A stretch of DNA of 6,018 nucleotides from Acidobacteriaceae bacterium (GCA_003165855.1 PMXH01000214.1:398-6415); one strand, 5' to 3'. Shown: positions 1-5,863, counted from the first letter of the stretch. The notes: a model not told the origin generated them from the letters alone. Numbers and translations are program-made.

Positions 1-615
1 CTGGTGAGCCGGACCGCGCAAGATGTAGCGCCGCCATCTCGGCGGCTTTCAGACGGCGAGGGCGAGACGCCCTCGGGACAGCCGGCAGGATGCCGGCGCT
101 ACGTTTGCGTGACGCCGGTTCCGCTGGTTCGGGCCGATCTCGGCTTTCACGGATTTCCGCTGAAGATCGAAGGCACGCCGCCGGGAAACGTGCAGTACAT
201 CTACGAAAAGGTGAGCGCGACTGGGCCCTACACGCGTCCGGCGGGAACCTACACGCGCTACGGCGACGTGTTGCCGTTGCTGACGGAGTTGGACGATCGC
301 CTGGTCGTATTTGGATCGGGGGATGAAGTGCATCTGGATTTCGATCCAGCGAAATTGCCGGCGCTGCCTGAGGGCTGGGTGCGCGATTACTTCTTCGCCG
401 CCAACGGCTATGAGAAAGACATGGACTTCTACGCCGCCGAAGGCAACTTCGTGGCGCCGCTGCCGTTCCTCAGGATGGGCGACTATCCTTACAAGCCGGG
501 CGAGTCGTTCCCGCTCGACGATGCGCACGTAAACTATCTTCTCGAATACAACACGCGGCACATGTCCGGCAACGAGCAACGCGGGTACTGGTTCGACTAT
601 GGATTGTCGAAGTAG
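1..615 (+). CDS. CRTAC1/ASPIC-UnbV-like protein, C-terminal part (5' end outside window)
   Basis: This frame is open from base 1 to a TAG at 613-615. A GTG at 4 could be read as a start, but no ribosome site is visible and the gene most likely begins further left, so I treat it as partial. From about residue 38 (numbered from the GTG) the protein resembles, from memory, the C-terminal tail of acidobacterial FG-GAP/ASPIC-UnbV (CRTAC1-type) surface proteins. Visible blocks are RADLGFHGFP (43-52), TYTRYGDVLPLL (82-93), VVFGSGDEVHLDFD (101-114), GWVRDYFFAANGYEKDMDFY (124-143) and LLEYNTRHMSGN (179-190). The molecular role is unknown; these proteins are usually exported beta-propeller proteins. 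Residues about 8-33 are encoded by a palindromic repeat (25-102) and look foreign, so the copy may carry a 26-residue insertion or be decaying. The family call is fairly sure; the state of the gene is not. Confidence 0.68.
   Translation: MVSRTAQDVAPPSRRLSDGEGETPSGQPAGCRRYVCVTPVPLVRADLGFHGFPLKIEGTPPGNVQYIYEKVSATGPYTRPAGTYTRYGDVLPLLTELDDRLVVFGSGDEVHLDFDPAKLPALPEGWVRDYFFAANGYEKDMDFYAAEGNFVAPLPFLRMGDYPYKPGESFPLDDAHVNYLLEYNTRHMSGNEQRGYWFDYGLSK
25..102. repeat. 78-bp three-hairpin (cloverleaf-like) palindromic element
   Basis: The ends are a 9-bp perfect inverted repeat, GTAGCGCCG (25-33) and CGGCGCTAC (94-102). Inside are three perfect hairpins: GCCGCC/GGCGGC (30-35/41-46, 5-nt loop), CGAGGGCG/CGCCCTCG (57-64/68-75, 3-nt loop) and GCCGGC/GCCGGC (81-86/92-97, 5-nt loop). 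If the outer stem is limited to GTAGC/GCTAC (25-29/98-102), hairpins I and III abut it directly and the whole folds as a four-way junction. It has no coding capacity of its own and resembles REP/MITE-type dispersed elements moved by a transposase elsewhere; that mobility is inference. It sits inside an open reading frame, and its length is exactly 26 codons. Confidence 0.72.
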
Positions 616-667
616 TCCGGGATTTCATAAGGCGCTGCAAAATGTCCCATATAAAATCGTTTTAATA

Positions 668-697
668 TTGACAATTTCGCTCTCCTCATAATCCAAT
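668..697 (+). promoter_or_regulatory. Possible promoter for the permease gene (near-leaderless)
   Basis: The 92-bp gap between the two genes is AT-rich. It holds a perfect TTGACA (668-673) and, after an 18-nt spacer, TCCAAT (692-697), which matches four of six bases of the -10 consensus. Transcription would start only a few bases before the ATG at 708. That fits the lack of a good Shine-Dalgarno there: only AGG at 698-700. The assignment rests on consensus matching alone. Confidence 0.28.
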
Positions 698-707
698 AGG
701 CGCACTC

Positions 708-2087
708 ATGGAAACTCCTTCCGCTGTCTCGGTATCGTCCGCCCCGCGGCTGCGCCGCACGCTCACGCTTTGGGACCTGATCCTTTATGGGGTGATCGTG
801 ATTCAGCCGGTCGCGCCCATGTCGGTATTCGGAGTGCTCAGCAATCGCGGTCGTGGCCACGTGGTCACCACGATCTTGATCGCCATGGTGGCGATGCTTT
901 TCACGGCGATCAGCTATGGCAAGATGGCGCGGGCGTATCCCAGCGCGGGTTCGGCCTTTACTTACGTTGGGCAGGAGATCAACCCCGCGCTCGGTTATGT
1001 CACGGGCTGGAGCATGGTCATGGATTACCTTCTGAATCCGATGATCTGCATTATCTGGATCAGCCAGCAGGCGCATGTGTTCGCACCGGGTGTCTCGTAT
1101 GCCGCGTGGGCGGTTATTTTCGCGTTGATGTTCACGGCATTGAATGTGCAGGGCGTGAAAACTTCGGCGCGAGTGAATACGGCGCTGGCTGCGGGAATGG
1201 GAGTGGTGATTGCGATCTTTTTTGTGGCGGCGGCGCGCTATATTTTTGGCCACCCTCATGATGGTTCGGCGTTCTTTACGCGTCCTTTTTACGATCCCGC
1301 GAGTTGGAATACGAGAGCGGTGCTGGGTGGCACCTCGGTTGCCGTGCTCACCTACATTGGTTTTGATGGCATCTCGACGCTGTCGGAAGAAGCCGAGAAT
1401 CCGCGGCGAAACATTCTGCTGGCGACGGTGCTGGTTTGTGTAGTGATCGGCATTCTGTCGGCCTTTCAGGTGTATGCGGCGCAGTTAATTTGGCCGGCCT
1501 CGGAACCGTATCCGAACACGGACACGGCATTCACTTTCGTGGCGGGACGCGCCTGGGCGCCGCTGTTTGCCATTGTGGGGTTCACGCTGGTGGTGGCGAA
1601 CTTTGGCTCCGGCATGGGCGCGCAGCTGGGTGCGGCGCGCCTGTTGTATGGCATGGGACGCAGCAACGCTTTGCCGAAGTCTTTCTTTGGCGCGGTCGAT
1701 CCTAAGCGGCATGTTCCGCGCAACAACGTTCTGTTTGTAGGCGCGCTTGCCTTAGCGGGTGCATTTCTGCTTCCGGCGCTGGCCGGTGCGACTACTGGCT
1801 ATGATCTGGGTGCGAACCTGCTCAACTTTGGCGCGCTGATCGCCTTCATGGGCGTGAATGCCGCGGCGTTTGTTCGCTACTATTTGCATGAACCGGAAAA
1901 GAAGTTGAGCAATCTGCTCCCGCCGGTTCTGGGCTTCGTAATCTGTTTTTTTCTGTGGATCAGCTTGAGCCCGAAGGCGCTCGTCTTTGGGGCAATCTGG
2001 ATGGCAGTGGGAATTGCCGTAGGCGCGTGGAAGACCAAGGGCTTTCGAGGCAATCTGGTCGATTTCGACTTGCCGCCGGAAGAGTAG
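708..2087 (+). CDS. APC-superfamily permease, PuuP/PlaP-like (putrescine/amino acid importer type)
   Basis: This is a 459-residue inner-membrane transporter, a usual length for the family, with about 12 hydrophobic segments (roughly 24-46, 52-70, 92-125, 130-148, 156-177, 205-222, 236-262, 283-303, 339-360, 368-391, 402-420, 423-440). As I recall the E. coli putrescine importers PuuP and PlaP, similarity runs the whole length. Matching blocks include the N-terminal PRLRRTLTLWD (13-23), AISYGKMARAYPSAGSAFTY (67-86), GYVTGWSMVMDYLLNPM (96-112), GFDGISTLSEEAENPRRNI (218-236), ARLLYGMGRSNALPKSFFG (310-328) and LLNFGALIAFMGVN (371-384). The family imports polyamines or amino acids driven by the proton gradient; the substrate here is not provable from sequence, so no symbol is given. 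ATG 708 is the only sensible start in frame, and the basic segment before helix 1 is intact. An octamer-repeat array starts 4 bases after the stop. The VOC gene follows 87 bp downstream and may be read from the same transcript. Confidence 0.9.
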   Translation: METPSAVSVSSAPRLRRTLTLWDLILYGVIVIQPVAPMSVFGVLSNRGRGHVVTTILIAMVAMLFTAISYGKMARAYPSAGSAFTYVGQEINPALGYVTGWSMVMDYLLNPMICIIWISQQAHVFAPGVSYAAWAVIFALMFTALNVQGVKTSARVNTALAAGMGVVIAIFFVAAARYIFGHPHDGSAFFTRPFYDPASWNTRAVLGGTSVAVLTYIGFDGISTLSEEAENPRRNILLATVLVCVVIGILSAFQVYAAQLIWPASEPYPNTDTAFTFVAGRAWAPLFAIVGFTLVVANFGSGMGAQLGAARLLYGMGRSNALPKSFFGAVDPKRHVPRNNVLFVGALALAGAFLLPALAGATTGYDLGANLLNFGALIAFMGVNAAAFVRYYLHEPEKKLSNLLPPVLGFVICFFLWISLSPKALVFGAIWMAVGIAVGAWKTKGFRGNLVDFDLPPEE

Positions 2088-2090
2088 AGA

Positions 2091-2130
2091 GAACATTTGG
2101 TAATTTGGAAATTGGGTGATTTGGTAATTT
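2091..2130 (+). repeat. Octamer array 1 (GGTAATTT), just after the permease stop
   Basis: Five contiguous 8-bp units: GAACATTT (degenerate), GGTAATTT, GGAAATTG, GGTGATTT, GGTAATTT. It begins 4 bases after the permease stop (2087). A small imperfect hairpin with arms TGAAG (2130-2134) and CTTCA (2143-2147) follows. The AT-rich composition contrasts sharply with the coding DNA. Unlike arrays 2/3 and 4/5, it has no inverted partner nearby. Confidence 0.7.
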
Positions 2131-2164
2131 GAAGTTACGAATCTTCAGTTCGATGTTCGCCAGC

Positions 2165-2170
2165 GGAGGG
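2165..2170 (+). promoter_or_regulatory. Shine-Dalgarno of the VOC gene
   Basis: GGAGGG lies 4 bases before ATG 2175 (5 if counted from GGAGG). It decides the start, because a second ATG at 2171 overlaps the site too closely and is in another frame that gives no VOC fold. Confidence 0.7.
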
Positions 2171-2174
2171 ATGG

Positions 2175-2552
2175 ATGCTGGGTTCGATTGACATTGTGGC
2201 TTTTGTGCCGACGAAAGATCCGGAGAAGGCGCGAGCTTTTTATGAAGGCGTGTTGGGGCTGCGGTTTGTGAAGGATGACGGATTCGCGCTGGTGCTGGAC
2301 GCGAATGGCATCATGGTGCGGGTAGCGAAGGTGGCCCCTGAGTACAAGCCGGCGCCGTTCACCATTCTGGGATGGCAGGTGAGCGGGATCGAGAAGATGG
2401 TGGCGGGACTGCAGGGGAAGGGCGTCCACTTTGAGAGATTTGGGTTTTTCGAGCAGGACGAACTGGGGATATGGACCGCGCCGACCGGAGACAAGGTGGC
2501 GTGGTTCAAGGATCCCGACGGGAACGTGCTGTCGGTATCACAACATGTGTAA
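2175..2552 (+). CDS. VOC/glyoxalase-fold protein, likely without the usual metal site
   Basis: A 125-residue single-domain protein with the two beta-alpha-beta-beta-beta modules of the vicinal oxygen chelate superfamily. The first module runs about 4-52 with DPEKARAFYEGVLGLRFV (15-32); the second runs about 62-123 and ends with the signature WFKDPDGNVLSVSQ (110-123). Family members are glyoxalases, dioxygenases, fosfomycin/bleomycin-type resistance proteins and many of unknown role. The histidine normally found seven residues before the first-module Asp15 is Val8, and the glutamate expected after DPDGNxL is Ser120. The standard metal ligands are therefore missing, and a binding or non-metal role is more likely than classical glyoxalase I. 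It is probably cytosolic, since no signal peptide or membrane segment is visible. It may be co-transcribed with the permease upstream. An octamer array directly follows the stop. The fold is sure; the function is unknown. Confidence 0.88.
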   Translation: MLGSIDIVAFVPTKDPEKARAFYEGVLGLRFVKDDGFALVLDANGIMVRVAKVAPEYKPAPFTILGWQVSGIEKMVAGLQGKGVHFERFGFFEQDELGIWTAPTGDKVAWFKDPDGNVLSVSQHV

Positions 2553-2592
2553 CGGCATTTTGTAATTTGGTAATCGGGTAATTTGGTAATTT
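2553..2592 (+). repeat. Octamer array 2, abutting the VOC stop codon
   Basis: Units are CGGCATTT (degenerate, starts at the base after the stop), TGTAATTT, GGTAATCG, GGTAATTT, GGTAATTT. It is in the same orientation relative to its gene as array 1. Bases 2565-2592 are complementary to 2642-2669 in array 3 at 24 of 28 positions, plus two G-U wobbles. A transcript would therefore form a long AU-rich hairpin with a 49-nt loop. Confidence 0.75.
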
Positions 2593-2633
2593 AACAACCC
2601 GAAACCTGTATAGCCTGGCAGTTTTCCCCCTTC

Positions 2634-2673
2634 AAATTACTCAATTGCCAAATTACTCAATTACCAAATCGTC
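2634..2673 (-). repeat. Octamer array 3 (inverted partner of array 2)
   Basis: Read on the minus strand the units are GACGATTT (degenerate), GGTAATTG, AGTAATTT, GGCAATTG, AGTAATTT. The last four show a 16-bp higher-order alternation (a unit ending in G, then one ending in T). Together with array 2 it makes an inverted repeat around a 41-49 bp centre. Confidence 0.75.
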
Positions 2674-2718
2674 TTATCGATTCAATGGTAGTGATCACCA
2701 CCAACACCGGGCACCGAG

Positions 2719-2761
2719 CCCTGGGCTATCCAGGGTAGCCTAATCTGAGCGCCCTGATTAG
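2719..2761. repeat. Two adjacent small hairpins
   Basis: CCCTGG (2719-2724) pairs with CCAGGG (2730-2735) across a 5-nt loop; an alternative fold pairs GGCTA (2724-2728) with TAGCC (2736-2740). Next to it, CTAATC (2740-2745) pairs with GATTAG (2756-2761). There is no U-tract after either, so they are not typical intrinsic terminators. They may be the remains of a dispersed palindromic repeat. Confidence 0.4.
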
Positions 2762-2860
2762 ATGTCCCCCTGTCCCTTACTCGCATGGGAAGGTTGTGGG
2801 GGCCGGGCGTTGATCTAGAATCGCGCGGCACAACATCCAGGCCTTACATCTTCGAGTTAA

Positions 2861-2874
2861 ACAAAACGTTTTGT
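2861..2874. promoter_or_regulatory. 14-bp perfect palindrome with LacI-operator-like centre
   Basis: ACAAAACGTTTTGT is a perfect palindrome with the AACGTT-type centre typical of LacI-family operators. It is nested inside CTTCG (2850-2854) / CGAAG (2875-2879). No gene start lies nearby (both flanking genes end toward it), so a regulatory role is doubtful. It could equally be the core of a repeat element. Confidence 0.3.
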
Positions 2875-2930
2875 CGAAGGCAAGGTTGTTCGTCACAGTG
2901 CGGGCGAAATAAGCTGTGGAAAAAGACGAG

Positions 2931-2969
2931 AGCAATTTGTAATTGGGTAATCGGGTAATTTGGTGATGG
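2931..2969 (+). repeat. Octamer array 4
   Basis: Units are AGCAATTT, GTAATTG (one base short), GGTAATCG, GGTAATTT, GGTGATGG (degenerate). The first 15 bases reappear inverted at 3083-3100, with 3 extra bases, so arrays 4 and 5 bracket the GC-rich hairpin element between them. Confidence 0.7.
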
Positions 2970-2986
2970 CTAAGTCTGATAAGGAA

Positions 2987-3043
2987 GCGAGCCGAACGCG
3001 CGATTATTGCGTCGCAAGGAACGCGACGCTTCGCGCGGCTCGC
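2987..3043. repeat. Long GC-rich nested hairpin
   Basis: The outer stem GCGAGCC (2987-2993) / GGCTCGC (3037-3043) is followed by a 4-nt bulge (2994-2997), then GCGCGA (2998-3003) / TCGCGC (3031-3036). An inner perfect hairpin GCGTCGC (3009-3015) / GCGACGC (3023-3029) closes a 7-nt loop. That is 20 base pairs in 57 bases. It looks like a REP-type element, but with no U-run after it. Confidence 0.65.
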
Positions 3044-3045
3044 CC

Positions 3046-3084
3046 AGATTCCTCGCTGCGCAGAAACGCTTGCTCGGAATGACA
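3046..3084. repeat. Dispersed-repeat copy (AGATTCCTCG ... CTCGGAATGACA type)
   Basis: The ends ATTCC (3048-3052) and GGAAT (3076-3080) are inverted. The wording of this segment, AGATTCCTCGCTGCGC then CTCGGAATGACA, is a pattern I know as a recurrent intergenic repeat in several soil-bacterial genomes; that is memory, not a search. A near match to its first ten bases occurs at 6000-6009. Confidence 0.4.
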
Positions 3085-3092
3085 ATTAAGGC

Positions 3093-3116
3093 AAATTGCT
3101 CAATCACTAAATTCCT
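3093..3116 (-). repeat. Octamer array 5, abutting the GH2 stop codon
   Basis: Read on the minus strand the units are AGGAATTT, AGTGATTG, AGCAATTT, starting at the base after the TAA (3119-3117). The orientation relative to its gene is the same as arrays 1 and 2. With array 4 it forms a second inverted pair around the hairpin element at 2987-3084. Confidence 0.65.
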
Positions 3117-5852
3117 TTACTCCACGTTCCAGCCGGTCACTTCCACGGTGGGTTTGGATGCCCCTAATTCGCTCGTGCGGTAGGTGGCGGTGATTTCGCG
3201 CTTTTCGCCGGGGAGCAGAGAGATGTAGTTGTCCTCCCAGACGACGGGAAGGATCTCTTCGCCCTTGACGCCCTTGTTCACTTTCAGGCGCACGAAGAAT
3301 GCCAGACTCTTGTTTGGATTTTCTATAGTCACGTGGGTGACGGAGTCTTCGCCTTTGCGCTCTGTATGGTCGATAACTTTAAGCTTTAGCTTGGGAAGCT
3401 GCGCCAGGGCAGTGAAGTCGGCGAAGGAATCGGTTGGGGTCATCCACCAGTTGGTCTTGGCCCAGTCGAGGGTTTCGGGCTTGGTGGAGAGCCAGTAGAA
3501 GTTGGAGCCGACCAGTTTGCCGGTTGAATCGGTGAGCCGCAGGGCGACAAAGTAGACGGGACTGAGGCCGTCGACTGCGGGCAGGGTCAATATTTTGGCG
3601 GTGCTGTCGGCGTCGGCATTGAGAGAATCCTCGTGGGAGAATTTCTCGGTCATGTCGAGGTTGTAGATTTTGGTGGTGAGTTTCAAGCCTCTGACGTCTT
3701 CATACCGACTGCTGACCAGCCAGATGGAGTGGTCGTCGTAGCCGTAGAGAGGGTGGAGCGCTTCCAGGGCGCGCTTAGCGCCAAAGTAGCCGCCACCGGG
3801 GCGCAGGTAATAGTCGTAGAGATGCCAGATCATGGAGGGCCAGGCGTTGTTCAGCATCCACTGAATCACTCCGGTCGCCTGATATTTGTTGCGGCTATAG
3901 GCCTCGTACATGGCGCGTACGCCTTCGTAAGTCTGCATTTGCGACTTGGCGGCGAAGTCTTCCACGTTGCCGGACTTGCCGTAGCGATTCGTAAGCGCGG
4001 TGCTGAAGACCTGAATGGTTTTGAATTCTCCACCGCCGGCGTGATAGTTCCATACGTCGTCGATCGGCCACAGATGGTCTTTGCCGACCATAGCGCGGAT
4101 GCTTTCGATGGGCGGGACGGCGGGGCCCATGCTGGTCTCGGTATTGAAGCCGTAGGCGCCACCGCAACCGCCGGGGTTGCACGCCTTGCGGTCGGGTTGT
4201 CCCGCCGGAGTGTCCAGTTCCCAATAGCTTGGAGCTATATACTCATAAGGGCCAGTCATCTTGACGCCGCTGTTTCCGCTGACGGAAGTTTTCCGTCCGG
4301 TGGCGGAAGAGACTACGGGATTCGGCCACAGGAGCTGCTTTTCGATGTCGAGATACATCTGTTCAACGTCGGGCGGGGGCGGGTTGTCGCTGCCGTTGGC
4401 CCACAGGAGCAGGCTGGGATGACTGCGGAGGCGGTAGATCTGATCGCGGAGGGATTGCTGGGCGATTTCGAAATCCTGCGGCTTCCAACGGGTCCAGCGT
4501 TCCCAGAAATCGCAGCAGCACCAGCCGGCCATGACCAGGATTCCATCACGGTCGGCGAGATCGAAGAACTCCTGGGTTTCGAGCTTGCCTTCGAGGCGGA
4601 TGGTGTTGAGGCCCATGTCACTGACATAACGGAATTCGTCGTGCAGGCGCTGCGAGTTCTCGCGAAGCATCATGTCGGTGGTCCAGCCGCCGCCGCGGAT
4701 GAGGATGTTCTTACCGTTGACGTGGAAGACGCGTCCGCCGGTGGCATTGATTTCGGAAGTGACTTCGCGAATACCGAACTCGGTGTGGGAATGATCGCTG
4801 ACCTTGCCGTTTACCTCGAATTCCATGGTCAGCGGATACAAATTCGGCTTGCCCATTTGCGCCGGCCACCAGAGGCGCGGGTTGGAGAAGACGAGTTGGG
4901 GAAATTGGTCGGCAGTGAAGGTGACGTCTTTGGTTTGATGGGCGGCGAGTTCGACTTCCTGCTCGATGGCGACGGCTTCGATCTGGGCTTTCAGCTTGCC
5001 TTTTACCGGCTGGTCAGTCGCGTTCTTCAACTGGGCGGTGACGGTGAGGTGCGCGGAATCATTGGTGCGCAGGTTCAGCTTCGACAGGACGGTGGGATAG
5101 CGCAGCGCGACGGGGCCGCTGGTGGTGAGGAAGACTTCGCGCCACAGGCCCATCTCTTTATCGGGAGGAGCGGGGTTCCAGTCGACAAAAGTGATGGCGA
5201 GATCGTTCTCGGTGGGGGCGAAGACCTGGACGGCGAGAACATTTTCCGCGCCGGGCTTGAGGGCGCTGGTGACGTTGAATTCGAAGGTGCGCCAGGCGCC
5301 GGCAACGTCGTTGGAATTGGCAATCTGTTTGCCGTTGAGCCAAACGTTGGCGCGGAAGTTGATGCCTTTGAAATTGAGCCAGACGGTTTTTCCGGCGTAG
5401 GAAGCGGGCACGGCGAATGGTTTGCGATACCACCAGGAGACGGCGTAGGGGCTGTCGGTCTGCATGGCGATGTCGGAGAAATTGCCGCCGATGGGATAAG
5501 TGACCCCGGCGAACTGGCGGAGGTTCGTGGCGAAGAAAGGATCGGGGAGAGTTTTGTCCTTCACGAGAGCCGCGACCACGGTAGTGGGGACGGTGACGTC
5601 GTGCCATCCTTTTGGAGCGAAGGCGGGGGTGGAGATGATCTCGCCTTTGGACTCGAACTTGGCGGAGGATTGCAGGGCCCAATGATCGCGGAGAACCAGT
5701 TTCTCGGATTGCGCGCTTGGGCTGGAGGGCTTGGAGGCTGGGGTATCGGCGGCGAGAAGCAGGCGCGAAGCGAGAAATGAGATCAGGAAGAACTGAGCCA
5801 GGAGGCGAGTGGGAAAGGCTGAGCGTCTGTTTCTTGCTTTTGTGGAATTCAT
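3117..5852 (-). CDS. Secreted GH2 glycosidase, exo-beta-D-glucosaminidase type
   Basis: This 911-residue enzyme probably removes glucosamine units from the non-reducing end of chitosan oligomers outside the cytoplasm. Residues 1-35 are a signal peptide: basic KARNRR, hydrophobic LLAQFFLISFLASRLLL, Ala-Ala. The GH2 order follows: sugar-binding beta-sandwich (about 50-245), Ig-like domain (250-365), TIM barrel (366-700) and two C-terminal beta domains (about 705-800 and 810-911). The likely acid/base is Asp489 in WANGSDNPP, where most GH2 enzymes have Asn-Glu. This Asp is the trait of the exo-glucosaminidase (CsxA) subfamily. The likely nucleophile is Glu572 in GFNTETS. Three consecutive cysteines (445-447, GWCCCDFWERW) line the presumed active-site wall. 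No extra carbohydrate-binding module follows, unlike the longer CsxA. The start has an AAGGGAG site 4 bases upstream. The gene is convergent to the permease and VOC genes. A related beta-mannosidase-like specificity cannot be excluded. Confidence 0.87.
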   Translation of the reverse strand: MNSTKARNRRSAFPTRLLAQFFLISFLASRLLLAADTPASKPSSPSAQSEKLVLRDHWALQSSAKFESKGEIISTPAFAPKGWHDVTVPTTVVAALVKDKTLPDPFFATNLRQFAGVTYPIGGNFSDIAMQTDSPYAVSWWYRKPFAVPASYAGKTVWLNFKGINFRANVWLNGKQIANSNDVAGAWRTFEFNVTSALKPGAENVLAVQVFAPTENDLAITFVDWNPAPPDKEMGLWREVFLTTSGPVALRYPTVLSKLNLRTNDSAHLTVTAQLKNATDQPVKGKLKAQIEAVAIEQEVELAAHQTKDVTFTADQFPQLVFSNPRLWWPAQMGKPNLYPLTMEFEVNGKVSDHSHTEFGIREVTSEINATGGRVFHVNGKNILIRGGGWTTDMMLRENSQRLHDEFRYVSDMGLNTIRLEGKLETQEFFDLADRDGILVMAGWCCCDFWERWTRWKPQDFEIAQQSLRDQIYRLRSHPSLLLWANGSDNPPPPDVEQMYLDIEKQLLWPNPVVSSATGRKTSVSGNSGVKMTGPYEYIAPSYWELDTPAGQPDRKACNPGGCGGAYGFNTETSMGPAVPPIESIRAMVGKDHLWPIDDVWNYHAGGGEFKTIQVFSTALTNRYGKSGNVEDFAAKSQMQTYEGVRAMYEAYSRNKYQATGVIQWMLNNAWPSMIWHLYDYYLRPGGGYFGAKRALEALHPLYGYDDHSIWLVSSRYEDVRGLKLTTKIYNLDMTEKFSHEDSLNADADSTAKILTLPAVDGLSPVYFVALRLTDSTGKLVGSNFYWLSTKPETLDWAKTNWWMTPTDSFADFTALAQLPKLKLKVIDHTERKGEDSVTHVTIENPNKSLAFFVRLKVNKGVKGEEILPVVWEDNYISLLPGEKREITATYRTSELGASKPTVEVTGWNVE

Positions 5853-5856
5853 GTTG

Positions 5857-5863
5857 CTCCCTT
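5857..5863 (-). promoter_or_regulatory. Shine-Dalgarno of the GH2 gene
   Basis: On the minus strand AAGGGAG is followed by CAAC and the ATG (5852-5850). It supports this start, which also gives a complete signal peptide. Confidence 0.65.

Larger units (their letters stand above)
2553..3116. other. 564-bp gene-free convergent intergenic region, repeat-rich
   Basis: It lies between the 3' ends of the VOC gene (+) and the GH2 gene (-). It holds four octamer arrays forming two inverted pairs (2553-2592 with 2634-2673; 2931-2969 with 3093-3116) and GC-rich nested hairpins (2987-3043). It also contains small palindromes: TGGTaGTGATCACcACCA-type at 2686-2703, CCCTGG/CCAGGG at 2719-2735, CTAATC/GATTAG at 2740-2761 and ACAAAACGTTTTGT at 2861-2874. 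No hairpin followed by a U-run, the classical intrinsic terminator, is visible for either gene. The only sizeable frame (2777-3085, minus) reads through the repeats and is not credible as a gene. Confidence 0.7.

Noticed and set aside
616..660. Intrinsic terminator after the CRTAC1-like gene
   Set aside because: Only a 4-bp GGGA/TCCC match can be drawn, without a usable stem or U-run.
597..1259. 220-residue minus-strand frame over the permease start
   Set aside because: Arg/His-rich low-complexity product typical of an antisense shadow; the plus-strand permease explains this DNA.
2091..2673. Octamer arrays as a CRISPR array
   Set aside because: Units are 8 bp, contiguous and degenerate with no spacers, and there are no cas genes.
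2678..2686. CGATTCAAT shared with the GH2 operator candidate (5946-5954)
   Set aside because: Only nine bases are shared, without the symmetric other half. A chance match of this size in 6 kb is not very unlikely, and no gene starts nearby.
2777..3085. 102-residue minus-strand frame in the convergent intergenic region
   Set aside because: It runs straight through octamer array 4, the GC hairpins and the dispersed repeat; its peptide (ITRLPNYKLL-like stretch) is repeat translation. No ribosome site and no recognisable domain.
3633..5780. 715-residue open frame antisense to the GH2 gene
   Set aside because: It is a mirror of the GH2 codon pattern, rich in Gly, Val, Glu and Asp, with no domain, and lies wholly inside a clearly real gene on the other strand.
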